In this document: positions 1 through 12,360 of the stretch, in pieces
Numbering within the stretch: position 1 is the stretch's first letter
Layout: every line of letters starts with the position of its first letter
Source: Cycas panzhihuaensis
Taxonomy: Eukaryota > Cycadophyta
Reading direction: 5' to 3'
Assembly (NCBI GenBank): GCA_023213395.1
Contig: CM041465.1
Coordinates: 111,731,741-111,795,740, forward strand
DNA: 64,000 nt
The notes under the pieces: generated by a model
Told to the model about the DNA's origin: nothing
Database searches by the model: none
Seen by the model: only the letters and a program-made list of their open reading frames with translations
Made by a program: the position numbers and the translations under genes

Positions 1-870
1 CCTCCCAAGAATGGAAATACCTACACTTCTCAAACAAGGAATATGGATCCTTCCTTAGAGAAGAAGTGGTGCTACATTCATGGTGAGCGCTTCTATGAGG
101 ACTCATAATATAGGGCACAGTATTCTAAATCCACCCTACATCATGATTCTTCTCCCAAATAGGCATCTAGGTCTAATCTAGACTAACCCATTTATAGAGA
201 TCCCTTCCCTAAAAATAGGGAATGAGATCAGTACACCTAGCAAAGGAGGAATTAGAATAGGGAAAGATCTCCTGACTCTTACCCCACATAAGCTAAGGGG
301 AATGGGGCAAGAAGCTCCTCCTCCTCTTCCAGTTCTTACCATCAAACTCCTTCTCTATCTTAATCCCAAAATAAGGGAAAAATAGTTATTTAGATGCTTG
401 AGACCACACCTTTATATGCTTTAACTTAGTCTTAAGCTACCAAAGAGGCCCTAGATGCCTCTTCTTTCTCCCAGCTTAATCCTCCTTTAGATAACCCTCC
501 TTTGGAGATTCTACTGCTCCCCAAGATTATCCATGTTTACTCTAGTTGCTATGATTTTCAAAGGGCACTTCCCCAACCCACCGAGAAAGGGAAACCCTTC
601 TCTATCATAGATGAGCTTCATACCATGGTTATCAGGATGTCCATGATGGACATCTTAAGGTGCGGTCTAGAGCAGCATGCTCTCCTCTTGGAGACTTTAG
701 GGTTGGTGGATGCTTTTATCCATGTTTTGGGTGTTGCCCTAAGTCAAGAACCCATTATATCTTTTGATCTTAAATATCTCCTCCCGACCAATGAAAGGGA
801 ATTCCAATGGCACTATCCTTTCACTATATCTATAGACACTCTCTAGTATACTCTCTAAAGGACTATTGTA
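1..870 (+). pseudogene. gag C-terminal part and gag-protease linker of element A
   Basis: Bases 60-115 encode a decayed zinc-knuckle-like segment (KKWCYIHGERFYEDS). It matches the segment in element C near 43980-44050. An open stretch at 502-846 encodes a linker that C also has at 44430-44800, with the shared motif YDFQRAL and a run of Leu-rich helix. The stretch from 120 to 500 is crossed by TAG and TAA stops. Gag would package the element RNA in a cytoplasmic particle. This copy cannot make a full product. Confidence 0.7.
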
Positions 871-2190
871 AACAATAGATCTTCTATCAATACTATGCCT
901 TTAGGCATTATGCAAGAGCTATGCATAGTGGCCCTCGAGCTAATTCGGTGGCATTGTCTAGGCTATGATGGTAGCGAGGAAACACCTTTAGGTTCTATTT
1001 CCATTCCTCTTACCCTTTATGAAAAAACTATCCTCACTAATATCATAGTCCTTGATGTAGACATGGACTACAATCTTTTGTTAGGATGCCCATGGATTGA
1101 TCAGATGGGAGTAATGTATTTGTCTCATTGGGGACAACTCAAATTTGACCATGAAGGATGAATGAAGGTTGTTTCCTAGGAGCCTCCTCCCACTAAGCAA
1201 TCACACCAATCCCATTAATAGATTCATGATCTAGCGAAAGGCAACAAAGGCTCATCCACTTAGTCCACTACTTATATGATTAACATCCCTAGCATATCTT
1301 GTCCAGTAGAAAGTCCCTAACCTTCTTCTTCTAACGTCATTCATTTTTCCCTTATTGGTGTAGGGAGATATGGGTACCTCACTGATTTGAGTGATAATGA
1401 GTCCAATGATAGGGATGAGGACCTCCCTCATCCTATATCCCTCCTAAACATGAGTAGGGATTGCTTATTTCATTTCAAGTCCTGACTTGAAGCCTCTTCC
1501 CTTAAGGAGCTTAGTCCTCTCACTGAGTCACATGTCGCCATTCCTATCTCTTGTGTGACCTCTTATGCAACTTCACCTTCCATCTCATCACCCTCCTCGA
1601 GTGACGGGGCTAGGGAACCCCTTGTCACATGCCATAAGAGGTTACCCTCTAACTCTTCTGAAGAGTCCCTTGACTATATTGAGTGGTGGGTTGATCGCTA
1701 TGGTCCCAACACTCCTTTTGTTCCTTGTTCTTTGTCTTCTCTAAGCATAACTATCCATAGGGTAGACTACTTTAAGAATGACAAAGTATTGTTAGAATAT
1801 CTAGTAGGCTCTATGCCCAACCTCCCTCTTGGTCACCATAAGCTTGGTTATTAGAAGATTCTAGCCCTTGGGTCACCCTTAACTGACCCAAGTTAGCCTA
1901 ACTCGTCTCTGCCCCTTCATATTGACCAAGCCCCTCTTCATTTCGAGGAATGGAATGCCATGTGTATGGGGGCAACTAAGGACATTGTCCTCACCCCTCA
2001 CAAGGTCATCAAGGTAGGAGCAGAGTGTTCCCCTAAAAAAATAAAGGAATACACTTTTCTTTTTTAGGAGTTTCATGATGTTTTTGCTTGGGATTACACT
2101 AATATGAAGGGAATACATCCCTCCATTATCACCCATAATCTTACCACTATTCAAGGTGCTTGCCCTATGTGATAAAAGTAGCACCCCCTC
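871..2190 (+). pseudogene. aspartic protease of element A and protease-RT linker
   Basis: The protease core is open at 895-1161 and contains the family motif DYNLLLGCPWI near its end. The active-site region just upstream should read D-N-G-S-S, as in C and in D's DNGSF. Here the bases read N-N-R-S-S, so the catalytic Asp and the next Gly are both changed by G-to-A transitions. The linker at 1161-2190 is acidic and Ser-rich and is shared with C (45100-46000) and D (30390-31300). Its longest open stretch is 1555-1854. No known domain was recognised in the linker. Confidence 0.7.
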
Positions 2191-3000
2191 CATCTTACAC
2201 TATTCGTTGTTGTGAAGATGGAAGTTGAAAAACTCTTAGAAGTAGGGTTGATCACTTCCATCGATTACCCTAAGTGGGTCTCTAATATCGTTCTTGTTGT
2301 TAAAAAGAATGAGATGATTCAGATATGCACTGATTTTTGTGATATTAATAATGCATGTCCTAAAGACAACATCCCTTTATCTTTTATCGATCAAATCATC
2401 AATCAAACCACTTAATTTAAAGCCATGTCTTTGATGGATGGCTTCTCTAGGTATAACCAAATACAGATTTCTCCTAAAGACTGTTACAAAATGGCCTTCA
2501 CTACTCCTTGGGGTACCTTCTCTTATAAAGTGATGCCCTTTGGACTAAAAAATGTAGGTGCCACTTACCAAATGGTAGTTCAGTTCATCTTCCATGACCT
2601 CATAAACAAAACCCTTAAGGTCTTTATGGATGACATGATGGATCTTTCATGTAAAAAGGCCCATCATCCTAACGATTTGCATGCCATCCTTACTAGATGT
2701 CGCAAATATCATGTTAGCCTAAATCCTCTTAAATGTGTGTTTTCTATAATAGTTGGCAAACTCCTGGATTTCCTTGTTTCTAAACAAGGAATCTAGATAT
2801 ACCTTGATAAAGTTAAAGCCATCCTTGACATGCCTCCATCTAAGACACAATGGTAAATCAAGTCGTTCTTGGGTTGGTTGGGTTCCCTTAGGCATTTCTT
2901 GGCAAACTTTGCCATAAATGCCAAACCCATCACTAACTTATTAAAGAATGGGGGCCCATTCATTTGGTCTCCAAAGGCCCAGGAAGCTTTCTAAGAGCTT
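2191..3000 (+). pseudogene. reverse transcriptase of element A
   Basis: Open stretches at 2212-2415 and 2425-2796 are in one frame and are separated only by a TAA. They show the usual RT order: LITSIDYPKWVSNIV, then DFCDINNACPKD, then MSLMDGFSRYNQIQIS, then the fingers/palm motif MPFGLKNVGATYQ. The catalytic box reads FMDDMM in place of the common YVDDM. The thumb or connection continues to about 3000 with stops at 2794, 2855 and 2992. RT copies the element RNA into cDNA. This copy is inactive because of the stops, although the palm itself is nearly intact. Confidence 0.85.
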
Positions 3001-3519
3001 AAAAGAGCCTTAGTTTCTACCCTCATTTTGGTGCCTCCTCTCTTTGATCAACCCTTTATCCTCTACACCTCGACTACTAATGAATCCTTAGGGGCTATGC
3101 TTGCCCAACAGGATGATTCAGGAACTGAGAGAGCCATCTATTTTATCAGTCGTACCTTAGTTGCTACTGAGCTTAATTATTCCCTTATTGAGAAGGAATG
3201 CCTTACCTTGATTCATGCAACTAAGAAATTTAAGTATTAATTGCTTAGTAACACCACCCAAGTGATCGTCTAATATGATCCCTTGAGATACCTCCTAACC
3301 TGATCTGACTTGACTAGTAGGACTAAAAAATGGGCCATCCTCCTTCAAGAATATAATTTGTAAATCATTAATAGGAAATTAAAAAAGGGGATGGAAGTCA
3401 CTGAATAGCTAGATGACACCCCCATTCCTAACTCTTCTAATATTCCTATAGACAATTCCTTATAGGATGAGCCTATCTTTTCTATCTAAGACTCGGCCTC
3501 CCATCCATTGGCTAATAGT
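3001..3519 (+). pseudogene. gypsy-type RNase H (gRNH) of element A
   Basis: The open stretch 3028-3240 is in frame with the RT and encodes FILYTSTTNESLGAMLAQ, followed by ERAIYFISRTLV and ELNYSLIEKECLTLIHA. This is the usual RNase H order of Ty3/gypsy pol. The first catalytic Asp is replaced: the family normally has YTDAS, and here it is YTSTT. The same change is seen in C (YTSAT), so it predates this copy's decay. The C-terminal part runs to about 3440 with TAA, TAG and TGA stops. This is distinct from the second RNase H at 14440-14900. Confidence 0.75.
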
Positions 3520-4765
3520 GAATGGTATAGGTATATTGTACGATACCTTATTGAACAATAGTACCGTTCTAATATTAGTGATAAGGTGAGGTTATATGTT
3601 AGGGCCACTACTAAGTAATACTTCCTCATGGAGGAGGTGTTGTACAAGAGATCCTTTGATGGGTTCCTCCTTCAGTATGTTAACCCCGATAAGGTGAACC
3701 AGATAATTTGCGAATGCTACAATAGCATTTGTGGGTGCCACATTGGGGGCTAATCCATGGCCTAGAGGATCCTCTACATGGGCTACTACTGGTAGTCCCT
3801 CTTCAAGGATGCCCATATCTATACCTTACGATGCCATAGGTGTCAGGAATATGCCAATGTAATCCATTCGCCTTCCAAGGCCTTACATCCAATTATTTCT
3901 CTGTGGCCTTTTTCCCAATGGGGATTAGACCTCAATAGAGCTATAACCCCTCCTTCTTTGTCGCAACATAAGTTTATATTAACTACAGAGAAATACTTTA
4001 TTAAATGGGTCAAAGTAGTCTCATTGTCTTCTATTATCAACACGACTATAGCTACCTTCATTTATTAGAACATTATCTATCAATTCAGGGTCCTTGATAT
4101 CCTAATAATAGATAACGATACTCTCTTTTGTAATAATGAGATGGATGAGCTTTGTGGGAATTTTAGGATATCCCATAAGACCTCTTCTCCTTATTACCCT
4201 CAGGCTAATGGTTAAATCGAGTCTTTTAACAAAACTCTTATCAACATCTTGAAGAAAAATTTCATCCAATTCCAAAAAGATTGGCACCTTCAACTTCCCT
4301 TCACTCTATGGGTGTATTGTAGTTCTATTCACATGGCCATAGGATGACCTTGTTCTCCTTCGTGTATGGAACCAAGGCAGTCCTCCCTTCTAAAATTGAA
4401 ATCCCCTCCTTATGTGTTTCTCTTTGAGGTCTCGTTGACGAGGAATCCTATCACTAGGCTTGCCTCCTTGACCTTGAAGTCTTAGATGAGAGATGCTTGA
4501 TCACATATCAAGTGAATCCTACCTCCAAAGCTAGGGTGTAAAGAATATATGATAAATGTCTTCACCCTCACCCTTTTCATCCTGGGGACTATGACCTCAA
4601 GCTAGAATATATCCATGATTGCTTGTCTAAATTTGGGCTTAAATGGGTTAGCCCTTTCATCATTCTCAAGAGCCTCGATAATGGTACTTATAAGATAACA
4701 ACTCTAGAAGTCTTGAATTTATGAAAGCTACCAATGGTAAATTATTAAAGAAATCCTATGTGTAA
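3520..4765 (+). pseudogene. integrase of element A
   Basis: The N-terminal zinc finger is recognisable around 3700-3850, ending in CHRCQEYANVIHS. The catalytic core then shows SQWGLDLNRA (first Asp), ILIIDNDT near 4100 (second Asp) and SPYYPQANG followed by a stop and IESFNKT near 4190-4230 (Glu retained). The CAA of the usual QIESF is now TAA. A frameshift lies near 4345, and the C-terminal domain continues to about 4762. Compared with C, this copy keeps about 71 more codons in the C-terminal region. Confidence 0.8.
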
Positions 4766-5417
4766 CCTTCTGTACTCCTAAGTATACTAGGCACACCCTT
4801 CCGTCTCACTTCAAAATTAGCCTAAACTTCCACTCTAAACATGTCCTCATCACCCCCTAACCACAGGTGGAATGGCAGTTTAGAGTGGCCTCTTACCTTT
4901 ATGATTTTATTGCTTGCATTGCATCTTTTGTTTCCTTCCTGATTAAAACCTCTCCTTTCCTAGTTGGGGCATGCAAACTTCCTTCACTTTCAAGCTTGGA
5001 ATCATCTCCCAATAGGGCCTTTTGCTTGAGTATCTATACTCCCCCTTTATCATTATTTCCATTGCATATCCATTATGCTCCCCTGGTAGATATGTATAGC
5101 TCCCCTTTCCTAGCCTCATATGTATTTATCACCAATATACTTGGTGATCGTGTGTGCCTGTTACGAGTATGGTATCATATGAAAGAAAACACAAGTATCA
5201 TCACATATAATCTAATAATAAAAATTGCACATATCAATCAACTAAAACCATCATAATGCATAACCCCTCATTCACCCCTGCACCCATATCCATATATACT
5301 CACCTATCTCTCTATGCATTACATAAACAAACAAGCAATACAATAAAGTAAGAGCATCCCAAAAGTTATTATAACACCATCATCATGGGTTAAATGAGGT
5401 ACCAATTAGCCCTCATC
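4766..5417 (+). other. post-integrase spacer of element A
   Basis: This stretch aligns by eye with 20086-20740 in B and 48458-48960 in C, including the shared block around AACCACAGGTGGAATGGC (about 4859-4877). An open stretch at 4867-5256 is not conserved as a protein in B or C, so I treat it as noncoding. It separates sense pol from the end of the antisense gene and may hold convergent transcript ends. No terminator could be identified. Confidence 0.55.
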
Positions 5418-5515
<98 letters not shown>

Positions 5516-5521
5516 TATATG

Positions 5522-5554
<33 letters not shown>

Positions 5555-5569
5555 GTATATACATATATG

Positions 5570-5617
<48 letters not shown>

Positions 5618-5636
5618 TATGTATATATATATACAA
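5418..5636. repeat. compound microsatellite (AT)n with ATAC/ATGT interruptions and (GT)n
   Basis: A run of AT dinucleotides broken by ATAC and ATGT units fills about 5418-5585. It is followed by a GT run at about 5586-5624 and a short AT tail. The same place in B (about 20735-20750) and C (about 48958-48970) has only a short TATATA-type seed, so the expansion happened inside copy A. Open frames on both strands here are repeat artefacts. Confidence 0.95.
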
Positions 5637-6176
5637 ATCATATAATACAACTAATCATATAGTATATCAACATCTAGGCATCATGCCTCAAGAAGCTAGA
5701 ATCCTTATAGGGAGGAGTACAGTCATATATCTATATATGGTGAGACTCTTTGGAGGTCTAATGATTTCCTGCCCAAAATCAATAATATACAAAATACTCC
5801 TTGATACCCTGTCCTTAGGGGGTATCATCTCCTCGCCTGCAAGATCTGTTGCCAGGAGACAACATGCCTCCCAAGGTCTTATAGCATCACTGTGAGCTCC
5901 CTGCCTCACTCTCCTCATCTTGAGGCCTCCTCTAGGTCACTACTATATTGTAGGTATGAGATCTACTCTATGATGACTTGGTGGCGATCTACTCCACTAG
6001 CTAATCGTATCTCGCCTGGATACAATCCCTCTCTCCCTCTGCTCCTCGAAGATTTTCCTCTAACATGGTGATCCAGATCCTAATCTTCATGTCTCTGCCT
6101 TCTACTCTTTCTCCCTGGGCCTCTAGCGCCTAGACTTGGCCTCGTAGGGTATCTCTCTCTATTTCTAGATGGTCTC
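5637..6176 (-). pseudogene. 3' (C-terminal) part of the antisense PMD-like gene of element A
   Basis: The - strand stretch 5688-5918 encodes a basic, Ser/Arg/Gly-rich tail that matches the tail of the C antisense gene at 49106-49294. Bases 5920-6176 match the coiled-coil-like part in C (49300-49700). Element G interrupts the gene at 6176/6177, and it continues at 12721. The left end near 5790 corresponds to the stop at 49106 in C. Confidence 0.6.
6172..6176. repeat. left target-site duplication of element G (GTCTC)
   Basis: GTCTC directly precedes the left LTR of G and is repeated at 12721-12725 directly after the right LTR. This identifies G as a simple integrase-mediated insertion into element A. 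Confidence 0.9.
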
Positions 6177-6517
6177 TGGACCGTTCCTTCTTAGAAATCT
6201 GGGCTCGTAGAAGTGACTATTAGTAAAAAGTGAAGCCAAATAACACGAATGCACAAGCAAATCACAGAAAATGAATCACCAAAATGAGTACTAAAGTACT
6301 TTCTCCCTTCAAGATATTATACTCAATAACATTATGAGTGGTTTAACCCTTTAAATATACAAGTAAGGGTCTTCATCCTTAATGATTCTATTGGTGGCCC
6401 TAGCGGCCTTACATCTTATTGGACGACTTAGCGGTCCATACACATAACCTACTAAACCCATTAATCCTTACTTGTTGGTGGTTCCCTCTTATTAAGGAAA
6501 GGTGGGGTTATGTTACA
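6177..6517 (-). repeat. 3' LTR of element G
   Basis: On the - strand it starts TGTAACATAACCCC and ends GGAACGGTCCA. Its partner is 12380-12720, the same length, differing by scattered mainly transition changes. A TATA-like run (GTATATTTAA on the - strand, about 6351-6360) is a candidate promoter. Confidence 0.92.
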
Positions 6518-6532
6518 GGTCCCCTCCTCTGA
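6518..6532 (-). promoter_or_regulatory. polypurine tract of element G
   Basis: On the - strand a purine-rich run reads CAGAGGAGGGGACC immediately before the TG of the 3' LTR. This is the standard position for plus-strand DNA priming. Confidence 0.75.
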
Positions 6533-8100
6533 GATGTTGAGTCCCTGCAGCATTAGAGATGAGGATGTTTCTGGATAAACTCTTCTGACTCCCAAGTAGC
6601 TTCATCAACATCGTAGCTGACCCACTATACCAAATGTTCAGAAATAGTGCAATTCCAGAGGTGGCACTGGCGACTAGCAAGGATTTTATTAGGAGGAACT
6701 ATAAGAGTTTGTTCTTCAGAGAGAATGGGAAGGGTTATGTACGGTGTAACTTTAGCTCCAAGGTATTTTTTTAGGTAGGACACATGGAAGACATTATGAA
6801 TATTAGTGTTTAGGGGGAGTTCAAGGGCATAAGCAACTTCACCAATTTTGTGTAGGATCTTATAAGGGCCATAGTAGCGGGAGCTTAGTTTATGCCCTTG
6901 ATGGGACTTGAGTGATTGTTGCTTATAATGTTGGAGGCGGAGGTATACTAGATCTCCAATATCAAAGGATCGATCAGATTGGTGGCAGTCTGCCAGTTGC
7001 TTCATTCGATTTCGAGCACTAGCTAGATTTTGTCCAAGGGCATGCAAGATTTGATCCATTTCTTGAAGCTTTTATTGCACGTGTCGTTCTAAAATTTGTG
7101 GCTAGGGTATGGTGAGAAGGTGGGTGGTAGCCATAAAGAGCCAAAAAGGGAGACATACTAATGGAAGAATGATGGGAGGAGTTATACCAATACTCAGCAA
7201 GGGCAAGCCATGAGGTCCACTTAGCTTGGTGTTCTAAAGGGAAGCAACGTAGATAAGTTTCTAAAGTTTTGTTTAGAACCTCAGATTGGCCATATGTTTG
7301 TGGGTGGTAGGCAGAGCTCATGTTAAATGAGGTTCCAATAGCATTAAAGAGTTCTTGCCAAAAGGAGCTAGTAAACTTAGGGTCTCAGTCACAAATGATA
7401 GATGATGGAAAACCATGGAGGTGAAATATGAATTAGACATATAAGTCAGTGAGACGGGAGGATGAATATGAGGTGTGCACTGGGAGAAAGTATGAGTACT
7501 TGGTTAATCAATCAATGATTACCCAAATGGAGTCAAACCTGGCAGATGGGGGTAGGGCCGTGATGAAGTCCATGATAATATCTTGCCACTTGCTTTGCAG
7601 AATATTTAATGGTTAGAGAAGGCCAGGGAGAGGTTTGGTCTCTACTTTATTTCATTGATAGGTGTCACATTTTGATATGAAGGTGAATATGGTGGTCTTT
7701 ATGCGGGGCCAAAAGAAATCTGCACGAATTCGTTGATAAGTCTTATTGAAGCTAGAGTGGTCACCAAGGGGGGATGAGTAGTATTCTATTAGGATTTTAG
7801 AGATGAATGAGGAGAAGGGATGGACAAAGATACGATTATGGTAGAGGAGGTAATTATTGAAGGTTGACCAACCTTTATGGGTGAGAACTTTCTCCCTCTA
7901 ATTAGGATAGTCTGGCTGGGCTAGATTTTCAACACATAGTTCATCAAGCCAAAGGGGTTGGGGGTTGCTGATGGCATGGAGGCTTGGGTTAGGAACATTA
8001 TCGTTAGGATGGAGACATGAAAGAGCATCTGCCACTATATTGTCTTTACCCTTTTTATATGCTATTGAGAAGTCAAAGACTTATAATTGATGAACCCACT
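6533..8100 (-). pseudogene. integrase with C-terminal chromodomain of element G
   Basis: Reading right to left, a decayed zinc-binding part lies near 7650-7800. The core follows with DSIWVIID near 7510-7535 (first Asp), a second-Asp segment CD followed by a stop and PKFTS near 7380, and HPQTYGQSEVLNKTLE near 7250-7310 with the Glu retained. Bases 6625-7059 encode the C-terminal domain with GDLVYLRLQ, YYGPYKILHKIG and FHVSYLKKYLG. The end, 6540-6680, matches a chromodomain (ISEHLV, then EATWE). Chromodomains steer integration toward marked chromatin. Stops break the frame. Confidence 0.85.
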
Positions 8101-9560
8101 TAGCTTATTCTTCAGACAAGACTGGTTGAGTCAATAAATTATGGAGGCTATGATGATCCATAAGAATAGTGAACTTAGAGCCTAAGAGATATTACCGCCA
8201 TTTATCAATAGCATGGAGAATAGGCTTCATTTCTTTCTGATATGTAGAGAGATGAAGCTCATGATCTTTTAATTTTTGGCTTTCAAATGCAATGGGATGA
8301 GAGTCTTGCATTAGGATTGTGCCTAAACCAAACCCTGAAGCATCGCATTCAAGTTGGAAGGGTTGGTTAAAATAAGGAGTGATGAGGACCGGAGTGGAGG
8401 TCATTACAACCTTCAGGTGGGAAAAGCCAGCCTCTACTTCAGGAGACCATTGAAAAGCCTCTTTACGAAGGAGGTTAGTTAATGGGGTGGTAAGAGCAGC
8501 ATAATTATGCACAAAGCATCGATAAAACCCTGTGAGCCCAAGAAATGCTCGTAGTTGGGTAAGAGTTGTAGGTGTTGGCGATGTTGTTATGATCGATATT
8601 TTGTCGGGGTCTACACATACCCCTTCTCATGATATGATATGACCCAAATATTTGAGTTCTAATTGTCTAAACTCACACTTAGATAGTTTTGCATAGAGTT
8701 GGTGGTTCTGCAATATATGAAGAACAATTTCTAAGTGTTGGATATGGAGATCTAGGCAGGCACTATAAATAAGAATGTCATCGAAGAAAACTATGACAAA
8801 CTTTCAAAGGTAGGGTCTAAAGATTTTATTCATGAGAGCTTGGAAGGTTGTCGGGGCATTACAAAGGCCAAAGGGCATTGCTCGAAACTCAAAATGGCCA
8901 TGATGTGTGCGAAATGTTATCTTATGACAATCTTGTGGGGTAATTGGGATTTGGTAGTAACCAGATTACAGGTATAACTTAGAAAAGATGGTTGCACCAT
9001 GGATTTAATCTAGCATGTCATCTATGTGAGGGGTGGGAAACTTATTTTTAATGGTAATCTTATTTAATTCCCTATAGTCAACACAGAGGCGAAAGGAGCC
9101 ATCCTTCTTCCAAACTAAGATAATTGGGGCTACATAAGGGCTTTTACAAGGTTGGATTATGCCCATGTTGAGGAGCTCATTTGTGAGTTTCTTGATTTCA
9201 TTCTTTTGGAAGTATAAGTTACGATAAGGTCGAAGGCTGATGGGGTCATGGTTAGATTGGAGGTCAATTGTATGAAAGAAACTGCGGTCAGGAGGGGTGG
9301 TGGCAGGTAGAGGGGCGAATACTTGTTCATATTGGGTAATGACATCCTAGATGTAGGGATGAATTTGTGGTTCGATTTGTATATTATTGAGGCAGACTAT
9401 ATACCCTAGGTGAGATTGAAGATGTTGTTTCATACGTCCAGGAGAGACCACTTGGTTAGGGGGGTATTACATTCCATAAATTTTATGGTTTCACCCCATG
9501 TGGTCTTTGAAGGCAATGAATGGATTTGTAAGTGGGTTGTTTGTGCTATAGGTCCCTAGT
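8101..9560 (-). pseudogene. reverse transcriptase and RNase H of element G
   Basis: The RT palm motif reads FFDDILIYS near 8765-8800 on the - strand. It is preceded by the usual MPFGL..-type region around 8860-8900 and followed by KYLGHIIS and the connection LRAFLGLTGFYRCFV. RNase H is open at 8192-8512, with FQLECDASGFGLGTILMQ (first Asp retained), PIAFESQKLKDHE, and STYQKEMKPILHAI (Glu retained). Several TAG, TAA and TGA stops interrupt the RT, so no complete product is possible. Confidence 0.85.
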
Positions 9561-10054
9561 GTTTGCAACCATTAAATCCCTAAGATGGCATCAGATCCTC
9601 CTATTGATAAGGCATAGAAGTCTGACACCAAAAGGTATGAGCCAATTTGGACTTGGAGGTTTTTAATAACACCTGCACAATGGAGTTTTTGGTACCCTAG
9701 TAGAGAACATGTGAAGCTAGTTTTTGGGATAATATATAGGTTAAGTTGTCTAGTAATCAAAATATCAATGAAGTTAAGTGACGCACCACTGTCGATCAAG
9801 ATAGATATTAGAGTCTTGCAGAGAATGCCTCTAACTCTTAAGGGTTCGGGGCAAGAGGAGGTGGTGATAGCGGATATACATACTTTAGGTTGGGGGTCTA
9901 GTGCAAGATCATCATGGGTTTCATCATCACCCTCTTGGTCGGAGTCAGAATCAGAGGGATCGTCCGGGGATAGGGATGGGTCAATTGAGAAAACCATACG
10001 CTGCGCTTTGTAAAAACATCCATGCCCGAAAGTCCACTTTTCTGCACACTGCAT
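9561..10054 (-). pseudogene. zinc knuckle and aspartic protease of element G
   Basis: The - strand is open for 160 residues here. The first residues (MQCAEKWTFGHGC) are the zinc knuckle, in the chromovirus pattern C-x2-C...GH-x-C. After an acidic linker the protease active site reads ILIDSGASLNFID near residue 85, with the D-S-G triad intact. The flap and C-terminal part run to GGSDAILGI at the left end, the expected place of the protease end motif. Confidence 0.82.
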
Positions 10055-11053
10055 ACAAAGATCAGCCTCAAGTTGACATTGTGCTTCAGCTTGAGAAATC
10101 TGGACTCTTTTGGTGGATGTATCCTCATTCTGGCAATCAATAGATGGTTAAGAATCATCCTGTCATGGTCGAGGACGTCTAAAGTCATCTTGAGGACGAG
10201 AGGCATCGTTAAATCGAGGTCAAGGTCGCTGAAGGTCTACTTATCGAGTGCGTGAGAACTAAGAGTTATCCTATCGAATGGCTGAGGGTCTGTTTGCTGC
10301 AAACTTAGCTTCTACTACACAGGCCCACTTGAAAGCTTCCTTAAGGGAGTAAATTTCCATTGTCTTTAATCTCATCTGAATACAGTCTTAGAGTCATGCC
10401 ACATAAATATCAATCACTGTTTGTTTATCCAAGTTTTGGCTTTATGGCATGCGGTTATATAAAGCCTGAAATTCATCCATGTAAGCTTCTACAATTAATA
10501 TTTGCTTAAGCCGGGTGAGTTGTGTGAAAAAAGATTGACTCCATATATCTTCATATTGCTTGAAGAAACAACTAGTGAAGTGGGACCAAGTTTGGTGAGA
10601 GGGATATTCCTGCTTCCACCAGTTAAACCAATGGTGAGCTCGACCATCTAAATAAATGGATGTGTATAAGAGTTGGTCCTCTTCTGACATCAGGTGGAGA
10701 GTGAAGTAGGATTCTAACTTATTAATCCAGCTTCAAGTGCACTCTCTATTCATGTCTGGATCAAAGGTAGGAATGTTGATCTTATGGTGGAAAAATGGTT
10801 GTCTTGGTGGAGAACCTCTTGTATGTGCATTGCTTCCTAGAGAAGGGGGAGGTTGGGTGCCTGTTAAGGTAGAAGCTCCTGTGCATTAGGGTTGGGATGA
10901 CACCCACTGTTGAAGCAGTTTGATAATCTCTTTACTAGTGTCGTCTAGGTTAGATTTGGTAGGCATGCTACTGAGTTTATCGCTGACCTCTGCTTTGCAG
11001 TTAGACAAATCATTAGTCAACTCAGAAATTTTTTCTGTTTGATTTTTTGCCAT
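10055..11053 (-). pseudogene. gag of element G
   Basis: The likely start is an ATG at about 11051-11053 (MAKNQTEKISEL). It is followed by an N-terminal helix-rich stretch that reads with one stop to the conserved gag core. The core is open at 10442-10690 and has AHHWFNWWKQEYP and WSHFTSCFFKQYED, the usual Ty3/gypsy retrotransposon gag pattern. Further stops lie toward the zinc knuckle at 10054. The start is the first ATG upstream of the conserved part, so it is moderately sure. Confidence 0.75.
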
Positions 11054-12360
11054 TGGAGTTGAAGAAAGGGATTAAATAAGTGGGACTAAGTAGAAAGAAG
11101 GGAAAGAACGAAGTGGGATAGATTCAAGAAAGAACATGATATAAGAATAGGGAGTTGCTATATGGGAAAGAAGGGGCAAATAAGGGAATGCGGGGTGTCT
11201 ATAGCCTGTTGACCCCAAAATTACATAAGCAAGATATTTAGTCAACTAGAAAGAGCACAAAAAACTTATCGAAATGGGATGTATGAGTTTTAAGGTGAAT
11301 TTGGAGTGGTGGGGCCCACCAGTGGCTTGGGTGAAAATTGGGATATAGACTAACCTAGTGGAAAATGACCCTTACGACGTGCTGATTGAATTGAGGTATA
11401 TGAGTTATAAGGGTATTTTTTTTGTACTATGAGCAAGAGCTAAGTGGAGTTATTTTATTTTATTTTATTTTCTTTTCTTTTCTTTTTTTTTTTAATATAT
11501 ATATATCTTTTTTTTCCTTCTTTGCTCTCTCTTTTTCCTTTTTTCGTTTCTTTTTTTTTTTTTCAGAGGCTTGTCTGTACTGACAAGTTTTGAATTCAGG
11601 CAGTCAGTGGCTTGTGATTAAGACTAGGGTAGGGGAAGCAGCGAATGATCAGATGTGTCCTACCCATTGCAGAATGAGGTGTGCTTAGTCTTATAATCCT
11701 ACCAATAAACTTCTGATGTAGAAGTTTGGGGCAAGTAACTTCGTGGCGCTAACCGCTAACCACTGCACTGTAAGACTTCAGTGGCCGATAGGTTACCTAT
11801 ACTAGGGAGGGTTTTGGAATCCTAAAGGGGGTCCTCCTATATGCCTGGAGGTATGTGGAGGCATACTTCTGTAGCCAGGTTCTGTATAGGGCTTGGTTTA
11901 GGAGTGTTATCTCTAGTCCTTCACGCAAGGGCCAGCAAATCCACGATGTGCTTAGCCAGAATGATAGATCCCTATGATCTTTAAAGACCCCCGGTATATG
12001 GTCTCTACCTAGCTACTTGGGTAACCACCCAACGATGTTATCTACCCAGAAAGAAGAGGTGGGAGGGGACAGAAAGGGTAGCTGCCCAACGGTGTTATCT
12101 ACCCTTGGAATATAACCCAATGCAGAAAAAGAAAGCTTACAAATTAAATTGAATGTAGAAGAAATAAATTGCTTGCGGTACCTGAAGGTCAAAATTCCTC
12201 TTCGCTTCGCGACCTTTAATCTATCCTGCTACCATTCCTCAATCTTCTTAGAGAGAGTATTGATTGAAGGTCTTTCCTCAATCTCTGCTTAGGGAGAGAG
12301 AGTACTCAATCATATAGGAAAAAAATAATTACTATTCTGGGTAGCTTCCCACAATCATGG
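11054..12360 (-). other. leader region of element G between PBS and gag
   Basis: There is no coding pattern here. Bases 11447-11570 form a T-rich low-complexity run on the + strand (A-rich on the element's sense strand). A short imperfect direct repeat is seen at 12021-12050 and 12077-12106, around the shared CAACGRTGTTATCTACCC. The remainder shows nothing I recognise. A leader of 1.3 kb is long but not unusual for plant LTR elements. Confidence 0.6.

Noticed and set aside
4867-5256. 129-residue open frame after integrase of A
   Set aside because: Not kept as a protein in the aligned spacers of B and C.
5394-5662. Several open frames on both strands of Tyr/Ile or Val/Cys repeats
   Set aside because: They are translations of the AT/GT microsatellite and have no conserved counterpart.
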